64,000 bases of DNA from Pyrrhosoma nymphula. Lineage: Eukaryota; Arthropoda; Insecta; Odonata; Coenagrionidae. The DNA lies in contig OY754329.1 in NCBI GenBank assembly GCA_963573305.1, forward strand, positions 48,566,417 to 48,630,416. The letters are read 5' to 3'. A program made the translations under genes and the position numbers. Position 1 is the first letter of the stretch. Each line of letters starts with the position of its first letter. The notes under the pieces are model-generated. The model was given only the letters and a program-made list of their open reading frames with translations, was not told the origin of the DNA and did not search any database. This document shows, piece after piece, positions 11,166 to 23,631 of the stretch.

Positions 11166-12066
11166 ACGGATGGCTGACCAATTAATGCGTCTACTTCTTC
11201 GGGAGTCTTTAATCCTGCAGTTACCACTAGAAGCCTGCGTGATAGATATGCGCTGATTGAATTTTGCACTTATACTTTGAATCAGCACGTCTTCACTACA
11301 CCCCAAGGAGAACGTCACACTGTAATGACGTCATCTGGTGCATTAGAGATAACGATTAAATTATCAAATCGCGCCAGAGGCAATTGCGCACTAGAGAAAG
11401 GTTTCATGAGATGCTGATCAGGGAGAGAAGAACATCACGCGTTACTGTATGAAATTGGATTGTTTTAATAAGTATTGACTTGCGATATGACTCAATATTA
11501 AAATAGTGTCATGATTAAAATGGTATGGTACGGATTCCGCTCTAGTGCTGAAGGGGGGTTAGAGGTTGTTGCAATTGTGGTTTTTACATCGAGCACGGAC
11601 AGGATCTAGAGAAATAGTTTGAAGAAAGACAGAACATTCTAAGCTTATCATTGGCGGCCCCAAGAGAGGGCAGTAGGGGAAATGGCCCCAACCCAAAAAC
11701 CCGGCGTATTTCTCTGCCATAGACAAATTAAAATCCTAAGTTATTTTGTTACTCTTTTGTTATTGGAGTTTTGGTTATTTTACTTTAAATACAGTTAAAT
11801 TTTATATTCACTAAAACTGTTTGTAAAACCACAAGCTAAATGCGAATGCAAATCAAAATAATTTTGGAAATGGGTGAGAATTGGTGGTAATCTATAATGG
11901 GAATATGCATTAAGTAAAAACTTGATCTTCTTAAAAGGCAAACTTATGCTTCCAAACCACTTATAGCGCGCCATTTTGCATGTAGTTTGTTACGAATTTC
12001 TGGAACGAAACCCGTACGAACCCCCCTTTTCCTGGGGGGTATTCCATATCTCAAAAGTCGCTGGTG

Positions 12067-12081
12067 CCCCCCCCCCCCCCC
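12067..12081 (+). repeat. Poly-C tract, C15
   Basis: Fifteen consecutive C residues followed by GACCCG. Such runs are prone to length error in sequencing and to slippage. Confidence 0.9.
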
Positions 12082-14452
12082 GACCCGAACCTTTGGTCTG
12101 TAGCCGCCCCTGAAGCTTATAGCGCATTTTTTCCAACTCAACAGTTCATTGCACTATGTATCTATTTCACTCTTGGTACTATTTTTGGTGCCTAGACGAA
12201 ATAAAATATTGATGCGCACGTTCGGCGGTACATTTTTTTTCAGGTTTCATATAACACCGTGGATTGTTTTAAAATATTCCATCACGTGGCAAAGTATTCG
12301 CACTATTTCATGAATTACATTTCTCGTTCGCATTAGCTTGCGAGTCCTGCTTTAGGTACGCTCCATATTTTTCTTAGGAGTTTTTATGCAGCTGCCTATC
12401 GATTGGAAATAAGGAGACCCAGCGCCATCAGTGAGAAGGAATTGTACTTACTATCAAAGTCCTCGTTTTATAACGTCTGGCAAAATATGTTCTTGGTATA
12501 AGAACTGATGTTTATACGTTTTCCCATCGTTAGCGCACGCGTCAAATAACTGACAGTCTGATGTATACACTTAACTAAATCCAAACTCTCGGTGAAAATT
12601 TAGTTAGCGTAAAGGCTAGGTCACTGTGCGTTTAAGGTTAATCAAATATTATAAAAACTGGCCTAAGTCTACCATTTTCATTCTTTTCTCCGACATTCCT
12701 AGTACATTAAGTTTTATGGGGTAAAGTACATGCTAAAAAGTTTTCGTAGAAATTATGAAATAAATACCTCAAATTGAAGACCTATACATTCTGTGATAAC
12801 TGCCAGAACTCCTTGTATCGTGGGATCACACGACAGCAATACACGTACAATATATTGTTGCAAGAGACAATCTCAGCGGAACTTGAGGAAGGAAAGAGGG
12901 CTTCAGTGCGTGCTTGTCAATAGCTATCAATGTGATATTAATAAATTAAGGTATTAGAGTATTAATAAGGTATATTAAGGTATAAGAATATTAATAAATT
13001 AAGGTAATAGATACCTGGATTTCTCTCATCGCGTCGTCTGTTTCGTTTGCTCAGTTTACCATTCGTCCCTTTTTTCACGGGACAACACCGTTTTTTCCGG
13101 AAATTACCCACTTTTATAACGATGCTCCCGAGTTATTTCCCATTAAGTCCCGCTTCTCGGAATCCTTTAGGAAGAAATGGAAAAACGGATTTTATCCCTT
13201 TTTCAGAAACAATTACTGTATGCTATGTAGGTCCATAAAACTGAAAAGCATTTTTCTATTTAAAAGCGTATGGCATTATAATTTTTTAAAGAGAATATAA
13301 TGGTAATATTACATTTTTTACTTTATAATATTTTTTTAAAGTCCAGTTTTTTTTAAGATATCCTTAGTCTTTCTGGTAAAAAATTCCGATTATCCCAGAA
13401 TGTAGCAAAAAAGTATGGAAACTACTCCGTGTTGACATTTGGAGGAAATTCCCGTGAATTTGGAAATACCAACGTGCAAAAGGGACAATGCGACGATGAG
13501 GCGGCAGCGGAAAAAATCTTCTTGATATTTGCTGGGAATCATCAGAAATTGGGGTCAATTTGGGATATTAGTGCGTTAATGGTGGGGCAACTCAAGTGAG
13601 AGTTCAAGGTCACTCAACCTGATGCAATGAACTGTAAGGATCGAGCAACCGAGTTTTGGGGCTTAAAGTAAAAAAAGGGCCATTTAAAGGAAAATGAGAA
13701 AGAAAATGAGATCCTTGCAGTATTGTGTCCCATAGCACAAGTTTCTCAGCGAGCAAACATCGCACATAATTACTTGCACCACAACTACTATCATGGTATT
13801 CCACATTGTATGTGGAACTATGGGAGTAAATCATAGCGAATTTCAAATTGGCGTTTGTTGATCATCAACTTAATTAGGCTCATGGTTGCTTCCTTGTTCC
13901 GCATTAAAAAGAGTTATGGTGTGAAACAATTTAATGGTATGGCGAATACGAAAAAGAGTTATGGCATTTTAGGGCGTCCCAGAAAGTCCTTATCTTTTGA
14001 CCTAAATACCATAATGTCCAGGGAAAGAGAGCTGGCAGCCCTCTACTAAAACCAAATTCTATAGCATTTGAAGTCCTAACAGCCTCCTATAAACATTCTA
14101 CAGCTGACTAATCACCGAGGTGACACGAGGGAGAATGAGTGGCAGGGAGTGTTGGGAGACCAAACCATATTAAGAGAGAGAAAAGGACAAATGAAATGGG
14201 AGAGTGGAGGGACGAAAATTGAACTGCGTTTTAACCGAATGTCTTATTGTTAGTGGCTTGCTCTGTTTTTTCTGATCTCATTAATGTTGAGAAAGACGGA
14301 ATTTTTATGCTCAACTGTTTGAAAGTATACGTATCTTAACTTGTCGCGTCTGTTCTACAGATATTGTGCGGTGTTAAAATAGCATCCTCCGTGTTGCGTT
14401 TCCTGAAATTTTCAATTAATCTTATTGTAAGCGTCTTATTTAGGCTCAGAGT

Positions 14453-14515
14453 CTCTATTGGCTCCCAGCCTAATCCTTCCATCAGCTGCGTTACACTCTC
14501 GGTTCACACTTAGTA
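14453..14515 (+). repeat. Dispersed repeat, copy 2
   Basis: CAGAGTCTCTATTGGCTCCC followed by AGCCTAATCCTTCCATCA matches 3413-3470 in the same orientation. Confidence 0.55.
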
Positions 14516-14999
14516 GTTTTTAAAGAAATGTGCGGCTCTCCTTTGTATTTTGTTTTTTTTTCTGCGTGTTAAAGTGAGAAATGAATCAGTCAACGAGAAA
14601 ATGAATCATTTTATAGAAATAAAAATGGAAAGAACAACCAAAGATGACCGGAGATAAAATATATGAATTACCTACTAAATGAGATGTGTTAGGAAATACG
14701 AAGTAATAGAAAGCGTTAGATGAAAAGCGAATGCAGTGGAAGAATTGGCAATCCAGTCTTTAGATTTATCATAACGTATCCATTGTATAAACTTTAATAC
14801 TTAATAACTGCGTGACTATGACTCATAACAACGAAAACACGGCCAAGGGTTTGAAAAATACAAAAGCGATACTTTTTGTTTAAATCTTTAAGTCAAATCA
14901 ATAAAATATTTTCAAAACTAATGCATCGGATTGATGTCTGCAAATGCTAATCTGCAGCCGTCGAACCACTTTACTTTTTTCATTGTTAAAACCTATCTG

Positions 15000-15213
15000 T
15001 GATACGGTTGGAGAGTTTAAAGTAATTTTCCTCAGTTAAAAGTTTTTAAAAGACTTTATTACGACCTAGGTTTCAATTTTATTAACATTATCTTCAGGAT
15101 GAACCTCAGGAGGAACCTGAAGATGATGTTAATAACATTGAAACCTTTTAAAAAGTCTTTTAAAAATTTTAATTTAATTTTGGAAAATTGCTTTAAACTC
15201 TCCAACCGTATCA
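15000..15213. mobile_element. Penelope-like inverted repeat with two facing hammerhead-like cores
   Basis: The outer arms begin GATACGGTTGGAGAGTTTAA and end with its complement. Inside, the minus strand (15063-15097) reads CTGAAGA, a stem (AATGTTAATAAAATT), GAAA, then CCTAGGTC. The plus strand (15117-15157) reads CTGAAGA, GATGTT-AAT-AACATT, GAAA, then CCTTTTAAAAAGTC. Both match the hammerhead layout CTGANGA-stem II-GAAA-stem III-UC. No coding region lies between the arms. Confidence 0.7.
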
Positions 15214-15214
15214 T

Positions 15215-18200
15215 ATATTCCACGACTTATCTCCCGAATCTTCGGAATTCAGTCTATCTGTGGAATATAAGTAAATTTGCATTGGGCAACAGTTCGGACG
15301 AAATTGTGATCCCATAGTCCTTAAAACCGTACGCAGTCGGAGATGTATTCCTCGAGTTGGCTGAGAAACTAGTGAATCGAATCAACTGGAGACGTGCCAG
15401 TTTCCACTCAGTTGTTTCAAACGGCGGCCGAGAAGATGAGAAGGCTCACTTGGGGATACTCCTCCGTGATTTGTCAAATGTCTCCGGGAGCATGGAACTG
15501 GTTGTAAGTGCTACGAGGCGTTGGTATTCCTTTAAAGCGATGCACTAGTTTCTTGTTCCACACATGAGCGAAACTATTTCTCTGGTGACAGAGGGAATAT
15601 GCACAAAAATCGCCGAGGGTGATCTAAAAGAGTGCCTAACGAGCCAAAAGATGAAATAGAAATCGACTGCTTCAGAGAAAAAGAATTCATATCAGTTTCT
15701 GGCGGTAAAACGTTTTGTCAAAAGGTTTTATGCATAATTTGTTTTTAATTTAAGGTAAACATTTCTGATATAAAACCAGCTCTTTTCCATTAACGTTCAT
15801 GAATCTCGAGTAAGCGTAGTTACATTAACTTAGCCGTGATCCACCTGACTTTGGATATTGTTTTCCGAAAAAATATACCCCGAGTGATAGACATTAAAGC
15901 CGTCAACGTTTTACCAATGACGAGTGCAAGAATACGGCAGTAAGATAAACATTTACCTTGCTCTCAAATTAAACAAACACACAGGCATCCGCCCATCCGC
16001 ATTAAGATTTCAGATCCTTCTACAGCGATGAACTCAACTTTAAGAGTGAATATTACATTAATTGATATTTATGTCACTTGAAACTTAAATCAAAGCATTC
16101 TATCAATTGGCATGAGCTACTTCTTTGCATTTTTTCTGGAATAATATTGAATAAGACGTTTCAGACTAATACACGAATTCAATAACATATGCAACTGGTA
16201 GCCGAACACGGTTTAGCGTGGTGATAATAGAATATAGTCAAAGCTGGAAATCCAAATGGTTATGCTGATCATCGATTTCGTGATTTTGCCATTTCTTAGC
16301 CATCGAAAAAACTGATATCATGCGGCATATAAATACTTATTCATCGAGGTGATGATCGCTTTGAGAAAAAAATCTTTACACGAAATACGCTGGTGCCTAT
16401 CATTGATGGCTATTATTTGTTCTTACTTAGGAACATTGACAGGCAGTCACGCAACCACACCTATAACGGCTTTCTCGACTAGGTCTGTTACGAAGAATAT
16501 TTTCCTGTCGCGTCTCATGAGCATTAGAGTCAATAGGTAAATTCGAACATAAGAATTAAAACGACCAATATGCGTCCATGATTGGTGGAATGAGGGACAT
16601 CACCTCAGAATTGTAGGAATCTGAGGTGGAAAAAAGTAGCTAAATTTCCCAAAAAGGTCTTTTTGTTACTAACAAGTAAATGTTTTTTTTGTTGTAAATT
16701 TTTGTTGTAAGTAAATTCTCTAAAGTATATATCTCTAAAAAATAAATTTTGATTGTGCGCACTATTAAACCTCATGCTGCGCATTAAAGTTGGGAATATT
16801 TATGGGAATGGGCAAAATTATTGGACAAACATTGTAAAACTTGAAGTAAATAACTCATCCCCATGTCGCGCAAAATCTATTGATTTTTACAGGGAGGTAT
16901 AGAAATTCGATCCCCCACTAAAGACATCAAGAATGTTTATAAGACCCGATAAAAGAGCCTCATTCTGTTCACGTTGTGGTTTCTTGGAAGATGACTGTCA
17001 TCGTCAACAAAATAATTACATTTTACCGATCGCTCTGGAGTTAAAACTCTTATCCTCCATATCCTCATCGCAAAACTAAAATCCACTCGCGTGACGAGAA
17101 AGAATGGCTACGACGAGGAGACTCAAGGTGTTAAAAGGAATTAGTATTCTATCACCTTGGAGGAGACTTCGGTTTTTGGCTCTCCGACTGCTTAAGTTAC
17201 ACAATTCGTTATAATGAAAACCGGATTCGGCGGTGGTGGTTAATGCGTACGCCAGAGAACCCAAAGATTTCCTTCTTAGAAACGGAAGTTGTTCCTAGAG
17301 GGAGAAGCATTCTTTCCGAGCGATAACCCTTCTGAGGACCTCTTTATACTTTTTGCGAAGAAGAGGAGAATGCCGGCACCGGGTTCACATCCGTCCTTCG
17401 CTCATTACCCAAATGATCTAACCCGCTCACCCTTTATAGCGCAAGTGACCTACTGTGGCTGTTGGTCGCCGCCCCCAGTAATCAATGAATTAACCCATCT
17501 CATTTATTAAATGTCGTAGTTTGGTTGTTCGGGGAGGCAGCTGATCATTAAGGATATTTGTGGTGTTGAGGATAGGTGGGAAAGACGATGTGAGAAGGAT
17601 TTTATGGGGTGAGGATGATTAGGGTAGTCCTTAATGTGGGAATTTTTTTTCCGAATTAATGTTTGGACATTCACTAAATTGCTTCCATTATACACGTCAT
17701 AAATAGAAATTTTTTCTTGTGCAGATGAGGGGAACCCCTCACCAAAAAATAACACTTCAAATTGGCAGATACCGGCCAGAATGCAACGCCTATCGACTCG
17801 ACCTGAGGAAATCTCAGGACAGGAGACGAAACCGTTGTCACTTCAAATCAACCTACGCGACGGGATACCCGGAAGATGGACTGTGACACCAGATGTCGCG
17901 GAAACCTTCAGTATAACATAAAAGGATATATTAGACAAATACGGCTTTACCGTCAGCACAAGAGCACGCAGCTGTGTACTTAAAATCTGTAAAATTTGAG
18001 AAAACTCTTCAATGGCAAGTTTTTTCGTGAGAAAACGAGCGCAATCTGCGACGCTGCTACTGGTGAAATTTATGACGTCAAACTTTGTTTGCATGCTGTG
18101 GTTTGAGACATCACTTGATGGAATTCCTTCTTGATGAATTAAATCCTTTCAGGCGTAACTTTGTGGAAGTCCATTACGAATAATGACAACACCAACTGTT
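15215..18200. other. No gene recognised
   Basis: Mixed low-GC sequence with short open frames and no recognisable domain. The one frame worth noting is the signal-peptide-like ORF at 16349-16540, listed separately. Confidence 0.45.
16349..16540 (+). CDS. Unrecognised 63-codon ORF, possible secreted first exon
   Basis: The product starts with a short basic stretch (MMIALRKKSLHEIR), then a hydrophobic run WCLSLMAIICSYLGTLTG and a small-residue site GSHA, resembling a signal peptide. The last codons are followed by AATAG|GTAAAT, which could be a splice donor in place of the stop. No downstream exon was found. The evidence is only compositional and a chance ORF is more likely. Confidence 0.15.
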   Translation: MMIALRKKSLHEIRWCLSLMAIICSYLGTLTGSHATTPITAFSTRSVTKNIFLSRLMSIRVNR

Positions 18201-18226
18201 TCAATGCACAGAATGTTTACCGGTAC

Positions 18227-18297
18227 AACTAGTTTCAACGCTACGGCGCGGCGCCATCATCAGGTACAAGCATTAAAATCATAGCCAGTGGTATATA
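18227..18297 (-). repeat. Hammerhead-like core and left arm of a 40-bp perfect inverted repeat
   Basis: Minus strand: CTGATGA, a GC-rich stem region (GGCGC...GCGTT), GAAA, then CTAGTT with the palindrome ACTAGT. Positions 18258-18297 are perfectly complementary to 23949-23988 (TATATACCACTGGCTATGAT and the next 20 bases). The two arms lie about 5.7 kb apart and bracket the composite region. Confidence 0.65.
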
Positions 18298-18449
18298 GGA
18301 AGTCCGTGTAATTTTGACCAGCGTGTAATTCGGACCAATAGCTTTACTTTGTAGTCATTTAAGGTAGCAAAACATTTGATACAATGTCGAAACGGCGTAC
18401 CTTTGAAATGTCTTCCCTTCAAATTTTACCACACTGTTGGAAGGTTCCC

Positions 18450-18640
18450 TCCTGGAACCGCTCTGGAGGGATTTGGGGGGGACCGTTCCCGGCCATTTGC
18501 TCCCTGGAGGCGTTCCCAGGCATTTCCCCCCTGGAACCGTTCCCTGACATTTCCCCCCTGGAACCGTTCCGGGGGGATTTTGGAGGGGGAACCGTTCCCG
18601 GCCATTTCCCCCTGGAACCGTTCCCTGGCGTTTTCCGCGA
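18450..18640. repeat. GTTCC-rich minisatellite 1
   Basis: Tandem copies of about 26-30 bp: CATTTCCCCCCTGGAACCGT followed by TCCCTG or TCCCGGC, about five copies with two longer variants. All open frames across it (18355-18733, both strands) are products of the repeat. Confidence 0.8.
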
Positions 18641-18739
18641 ATTCGTGTTATGCGATGGATGCCTGTACTTGCAATAGGTATGAAAGAGAGCGTTTCTGAA
18701 AGAAAATACAAGCCTTGTAAAAATACAGTTCATTGAAAT

Positions 18740-20690
18740 TACAAATGTTTACAACATTCTCGGTAGTATATTAATCTCTTTCCCGCTACATGAAGCACTG
18801 TTGCATTTCTATTGAATTTCCATTCTCATTGCTGCTTCATCCTCATCAGTGGCATATACAGAAAGAAACTGCTTACATGAGTCATGATATCACGAGGAAA
18901 CATATTTAAGAATATGATCAAAACACAATCAGTGCTAGGTTATTCTATTATATATATTCCCTGATGTTATTATGTTTTACACCAAATAGACAGCTCTGAT
19001 GGCTGATACTTGCATGCTCATGGACTAGTAATTTAGTTAGTATTTGCATGTTGACACAATTTTTCAAATTCAATATCAGCAGCCATGTTATAAAAATGAA
19101 TGTTGAGCTCCTAATTAACCTATGACACCACCAGAGAATCTTTTCAAGTCTCCTCATCAGAAATATGGGTATTCCAAGTTACAGAATATTTTTACATCGG
19201 TCAAATGGTAAATGAGCAAAGACAGGCGTGAATGTCTTTACTTTAAACAAATAATACTATTAATATCCACAGTTTGAAGAAAGAACTAACTGAAGATTTA
19301 CTAATCCTCCCTTGATCTAGGATGTGACCAAGAAAGTCTAAGCATATGGATGGTTTAAATCATGACGTTTCCCCCAAGAGACGTTTCCTCTTCTATTCTC
19401 CTTTCTCTTCCTGCATTCTCGCACTCTTGCTTCTGCTGCACTCTTCCTCGCTCTCAATAATGACACATCTAGTCTCAATCCCACCTCCGTGTCTTCATCT
19501 GCCTCAGTTGAAGCATGATGTGTTCATCGGATACCAGCTAGAAATATAAGTTTTAACAAGTCACCTTAAATTGACCAAAAATTATAGCTGAGAATAATAA
19601 AATTGGATAAGTGAAGCGAAGTTTTAAACGAGGAACACAATGAAACAAATTAAGCACATAATGCGCCATTCAACAACATATTAAAAGAAAATGAAAATTA
19701 AGAATTGTCATTCATTTCAGTCACTAATGTTTTCATCTATCCCACCAAAAAAGTTACCAATGAATTCTACCCTGGAATAAACTCAAGAAAAAACAAGCTA
19801 ATGAAAAATTCCCACACTGAAAAACACGTACAGAATTAACTCCTAGATAAAAACCTTTGACCCAAGCCACCAATGCATGTGCCCAATGAGATCACGAGTT
19901 TTACGACGATAACTTTCATTGAACAGTGTTGGAAGTGTAGACAGGTGAAAATAGAAAAAATCGTATCACGACAGTGATATCTTGAAATTATACTCTTACC
20001 CACAGGCAATAATAATCTCCCAATTGTTACCCAACGATTATAGTTAAAAACATCAGTTTATCTACGACCTTATAACGGAAATCCTAATTATTTTCTTTTC
20101 CAAAATCACTTCTCCTAGTGGTTTAATTTTCTTACTCATAACTAACTTCTTTTCCAAGAGGCATAATCTTGCACGGTGGTATTTTCAAAAACTTGATTAC
20201 TAGACTAGGACCCTAAATACACAAGGTTAAATTAACAAATCAAGACTCCTAAATTATGACTAACCGATGCACTAATATGCTACAAGCTTTCTCCTCGGAT
20301 ATCAATATGAATAAACCCTCTTAATACTATATCCATGGATACTATATAAATATAAATATATATATATAGGATATATTATATAGGATATATCATATAGTAT
20401 CCATGACTATATCATATAAAATGTACGAGGTAATTCCTCACCTCTTTTGAGGAATTTTTGCTAGTTGAAACCAGCATTTTTCAAAACCAAATCCTTGTCC
20501 GGGTTTCCGGCATAGGTTTTGAATCCCTTAACATTTTTGAGTCGACATATAGGTTTCGCCGAATTACGTGGTTTAAAGGTTCGGTTGATCCATGCTATGC
20601 TAATGGTACACACATTAAATGAGGGCCATAATAAAAAAAAAATAGCAAATCTGTATGTGATATACTAAAATATTGATTTATGCGCATGAT
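18740..20690. other. No gene recognised
   Basis: AT-rich sequence without domain-bearing frames. It includes an AT palindrome at 20327-20412, whose arms contain ATCCATGGATACTATAT and ATATAGTATCCATGACTATA. Confidence 0.5.
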
Positions 20691-20734
20691 CTTTTAGATA
20701 TTTGAGTGCTGCCTAAAATTGCAATGTACATATA

Positions 20735-20965
20735 ACATGAGCGTTCCCACAAATTTACAGGGGGGAAACTTGTTCCCAAGTATAATGTTCCCCCGTGTTC
20801 CCCCTGGAACATGAAGGCTCCCATAAATTTTCAGGGGGAACGCTTGTTCCCGTGTATGTTCCCAGGTGTTCCCCCTGGAACACGAGAGTTCCCGTAAATT
20901 TCCAGGGGGAACGCTTGTTCCCATTTATGTTCCCGAGAGGAAATAGCCTGGAACGCCCTGGAACC
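20735..20965. repeat. GTTCC-rich minisatellite 2
   Basis: About three copies of a unit near 66-70 bp containing CAGGGGGAACGCTTGTTCCC, TATGTTCCC and GTGTTCCCCCTGGAAC. Each unit is rich in inverted GGGGGAAC/GTTCCCCC pairs. The open frame 20694-20924 is an artefact of the repeat. It shares the CCCCCTGGAAC core with the array at 18450. Confidence 0.8.
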
Positions 20966-21639
20966 TTTTAACAGGACATTCAAGCTCCAATGTTTGAAGC
21001 CTAAAGTTGGAGTGTGTGGAATCGTGCGTCGTCGATTTAATTATTTCTCCTGAGATAACTATAGACTATTAAGTTACTTTTTCTAGTTTCAATGCAGGAA
21101 TTTCTGTTTGTTTATAGATACACATCGAGGTGTGTAATAATTCTCGTTAGTTCTATAAAATAATAATAAAAATAATTCTAAAAAAGCTTCTGTGAAATTC
21201 AGAAATTTGTGCTTTTGTTCCTCATCGTGTAATTTGGATCCCCGAAGAGCATGCATTTTGGTCCGGTGGTCCAAATTACACGAACATAAGTTAATTGTGA
21301 CGATTTACAATTGGCAACACGGAAAGCAAGGAAATCTAAGTTTATAATGGGAAGGTTGAAGAAGATCTTGTCCGACATCATGAGAGACATCGAGAGAGCC
21401 CATCCATATGCAATGTAATCCACACCAGTGGAGAGGGTTCATCTACAAGCGTAAATGATTTTCATATGGGGAGAGGGGTCAGGGCGTCCCATCATATGCC
21501 TCCTCCTACAGTATAATTTTGAAGTTTCAAATCTCCTTCTTAACAATCGCAAAGGTATTGTTTTCTGTGGTGTACCACCTACGTTGTCAATGCTTCTTCC
21601 AGGTATAATATTTACTCAGCACAGCCTGTCTGAAACCCA

Positions 21640-22905
21640 CCCTACACTCTGAGAAGCAAGTCGAAAACGACATCACTGGCAAGAGCTTCTCGGTTAAAAA
21701 AAGACGCGGTGCTTAAGTCCTTTGATTTGCTTGAAAATGTTACAAATAGCAATAAGGTTTCTGCTTCAACGCTTTTTAACATAGAGGAAACTTCGCACAT
21801 AGTTGCTCAACGTCCCGAAAAAATTATAGCGGAAAAGGTAATGCATCAAGTTGAGGTTGTAACCTCTTGCGATCGAGGGGAAAATGTAACTGGTGTTTAT
21901 GAAGTAGATGCGAGTGGCTACTGTATCCATATGCTCATATATCTCCGTAAAAGAATGAAAGGCAGTCTCACATTTGGAGCCCCTCCTGGCTTTAATTTCC
22001 GTTACCACGATAAAGACTGGATGGATTCAGAAATGTTTCGCCAATGTTTCTTCAATTTATTTCATCTGTGAAGCCATCGCCGCAAGAACCGGTGCTTCTA
22101 ATTTTAGATGGACACGGTAGCCACACACAAAGTATTGATTCCATCGAGATAGCTAAAAAGCAATTGTAATGCTGTCACTACCATCACACAGTTACCATAG
22201 AATGCATCCCCTAGACCTTTCGTTTTTCCGGCCATTTAGTAGATTCATAGGATCAGCGATTGCAACAAATCTGAGGGAAAAACCAGGGCAGTAGCTTTCA
22301 ATGAAGCATATTGCATCGCTAGTTGGTGTGGCATTCCCCAGGCCAGAGACCATGGAGACAGCTATAAACGGATTCAGAAGTAGTGGATTGTGGCCAGTTG
22401 ATTGGCATGTGCTCACCGATGCTGACTTTGCTCATTCATTGGTTACTGATCGACCTGAGGTTAAACTTGATGAGGAATCTACGGCAAAGGAAAATAAAAA
22501 TTCATAAGGTACACCTAAGCCTGAAACCCAGAAGAAATATTCAATAAATGAAGGATTCCTCCCCGTTGAGAAAATTAGTCCACTTCCTTCAACCTCCTCT
22601 GAGGGTCCAAGGACATAGTAAAAAAAGACGAACTGCATATGGAGTAGTTTTGACTGTGACACCTCATAAGCAGTCATTGATAACGACTGCCAAGGCTGGT
22701 CCTTCTAGAGTGAATAAGAAACGAAGAAGGCTATTTACATCAAGATGTAAATCAGCAATAAATGAACCGGAGCCTCAAGTTGATGAGAAGACTATGTGCC
22801 TCGTTTGCAGGGACTCGTACGAAGATGATTGGATTCAGTGAGACAAATGGAAAGAATGGGCACATAAAGAATGCGCTGAACTAAGTGATGAGGAATTTTA
22901 TTAGG
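21640..22905 (+). pseudogene. pogo-like (Tc1/mariner) transposase with C-terminal PHD-like finger
   Basis: Reading across stops on the plus strand gives SLARASRLKKDAVLKSFDLL, STLFNIEETSHIVAQRPEK (first acidic residue of the DDE_1 catalytic core, D replaced by E in the usual N-x-DET), VEVVTSCDRGENVTGVYEVD, YLRKRMKGSLTFGAPPGF, then LLILDGHGSHTQSI (second catalytic Asp). The C-terminal part reads AFNEAYCIAS, INGFRSSGLWPVD and ISPLPSTSS. It ends with CLVCRDSYEDDWIQ and WAHKECAELSDEEFY, a Cys/His zinc-finger tail often found on this transposase group. The N-terminal HTH is not recognisable. At least five stops or shifts are present. Confidence 0.85.
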
Positions 22906-23196
22906 TACTGTGATATCTGCCCTAATTTACTCAAAACGTAATCTAAATGAATCCTAACAGTCAATGCAAACTATTCGTTCGTTTTTAAATTCATATACAT
23001 ACCTTTTTAGTTTTGGTCAACATGCATCGCTAAAATTACAAATAATATATTTTGATATGCATTAATAGATTGTTAAATAAAAAATACTTAACAAATTAAT
23101 TGATTGTAAATCGTATACAGTGAATAAATACACAAAAAGCAACAGATCATATTAAATAGGCAAGTATTTTCATTACAAAACGAAATATTGGGTTCA

Positions 23197-23428
23197 GGTC
23201 CAAATTACACGACTAGCTGGACCGAATCACACGACTTCGGTCCAAATTACACGGAACTAAAACTTTTCTAAAAATGTTTTTAAAGTCCATGTCTGTAAAT
23301 AATTATAAAATATAAACTTACCAGCGCCATCTTAATTGGGTATAATTTTTCAGGAAAAGATACTGTTATTGGAGTGAAATATTGGAGTTAGCTATATGCA
23401 ATCGAAGTAAGGTGGTCCAAATTACACG
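23197..23428 (+). repeat. Cluster of GGTCCAAATTACACG repeats
   Basis: Direct copies at 23197, 23219 (GGACCGAATCACACG), 23239 and 23414. They lie downstream of the pogo-like gene and have inverted counterparts at 18304 and 18322. They are probably terminal or subterminal transposase-binding repeats. Confidence 0.6.
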
Positions 23429-23438
23429 AACTTCCCAC

Positions 23439-23532
23439 TCAAAAAGCAGAGTGGAGAGGGGGAAGGATTAGGGGAGGGTGGTTTTCCCCATTTTATTCTT
23501 TCTTCCTTCCCCCTCTCCACCCTGCTTTTTAA

Positions 23533-23533
<1 letters not shown>
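23439..23533. repeat. Inverted repeat with GGAGAGGGGGAAGG arms
   Basis: AAAAAGCAGAGTGGAGAGGG and GGAAGGA at 23441-23468 pair with TTCCTTCCCCCTCTCCACCC and TGCTTTTT at 23502-23530, with two or three mismatches. The spacer is about 35 bp. Confidence 0.7.

Positions 23534-23594
<61 letters not shown>
23534..23594. repeat. (TA)n microsatellite
   Basis: About 60 bp of uninterrupted TA dinucleotides between two inverted repeats. The IYIYIY open frames on both strands are artefacts of it. Confidence 0.95.
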
Positions 23595-23597
<3 letters not shown>

Positions 23598-23631
23598 ACT
23601 GTAATGTCTTGTTTTTTCCCGGCGTATAGCG

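Larger units (their letters stand above)
11340..14990. other. No gene recognised
   Basis: Mostly AT-rich sequence. It holds a poly-C run and short AT-rich repeats (12945-13015, AATTAAGGTA-like). Small open frames here have no domain signature. Confidence 0.5.
18298..23430. mobile_element. Candidate composite element with GGTCCAAATTACACG-type ends
   Basis: The left end GGAAGTCCGTGTAATTTTGACC is the inverse of the right end GGTCCAAATTACACGAACTTCC. The 15-mer GGTCCAAATTACACG or a close variant occurs inverted at 18304, 18322 and 21226, and direct at 21268, 23197, 23219, 23239 and 23414. The pogo-like transposase lies inside. A left TA flank is present but no matching right TA, so the exact borders are uncertain and more than one nested element is possible. 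Confidence 0.4.

Noticed and set aside
15099..15317. A 72-codon ORF across the inverted repeat
   Set aside because: It arises from the palindromic arm and has no domain. The structure, not a protein, explains the sequence.
18355..18733. Open frames of about 100 codons on both strands (Pro/Gly/Thr-rich)
   Set aside because: They are products of the GTTCC-rich tandem repeat, which stays open in several frames.
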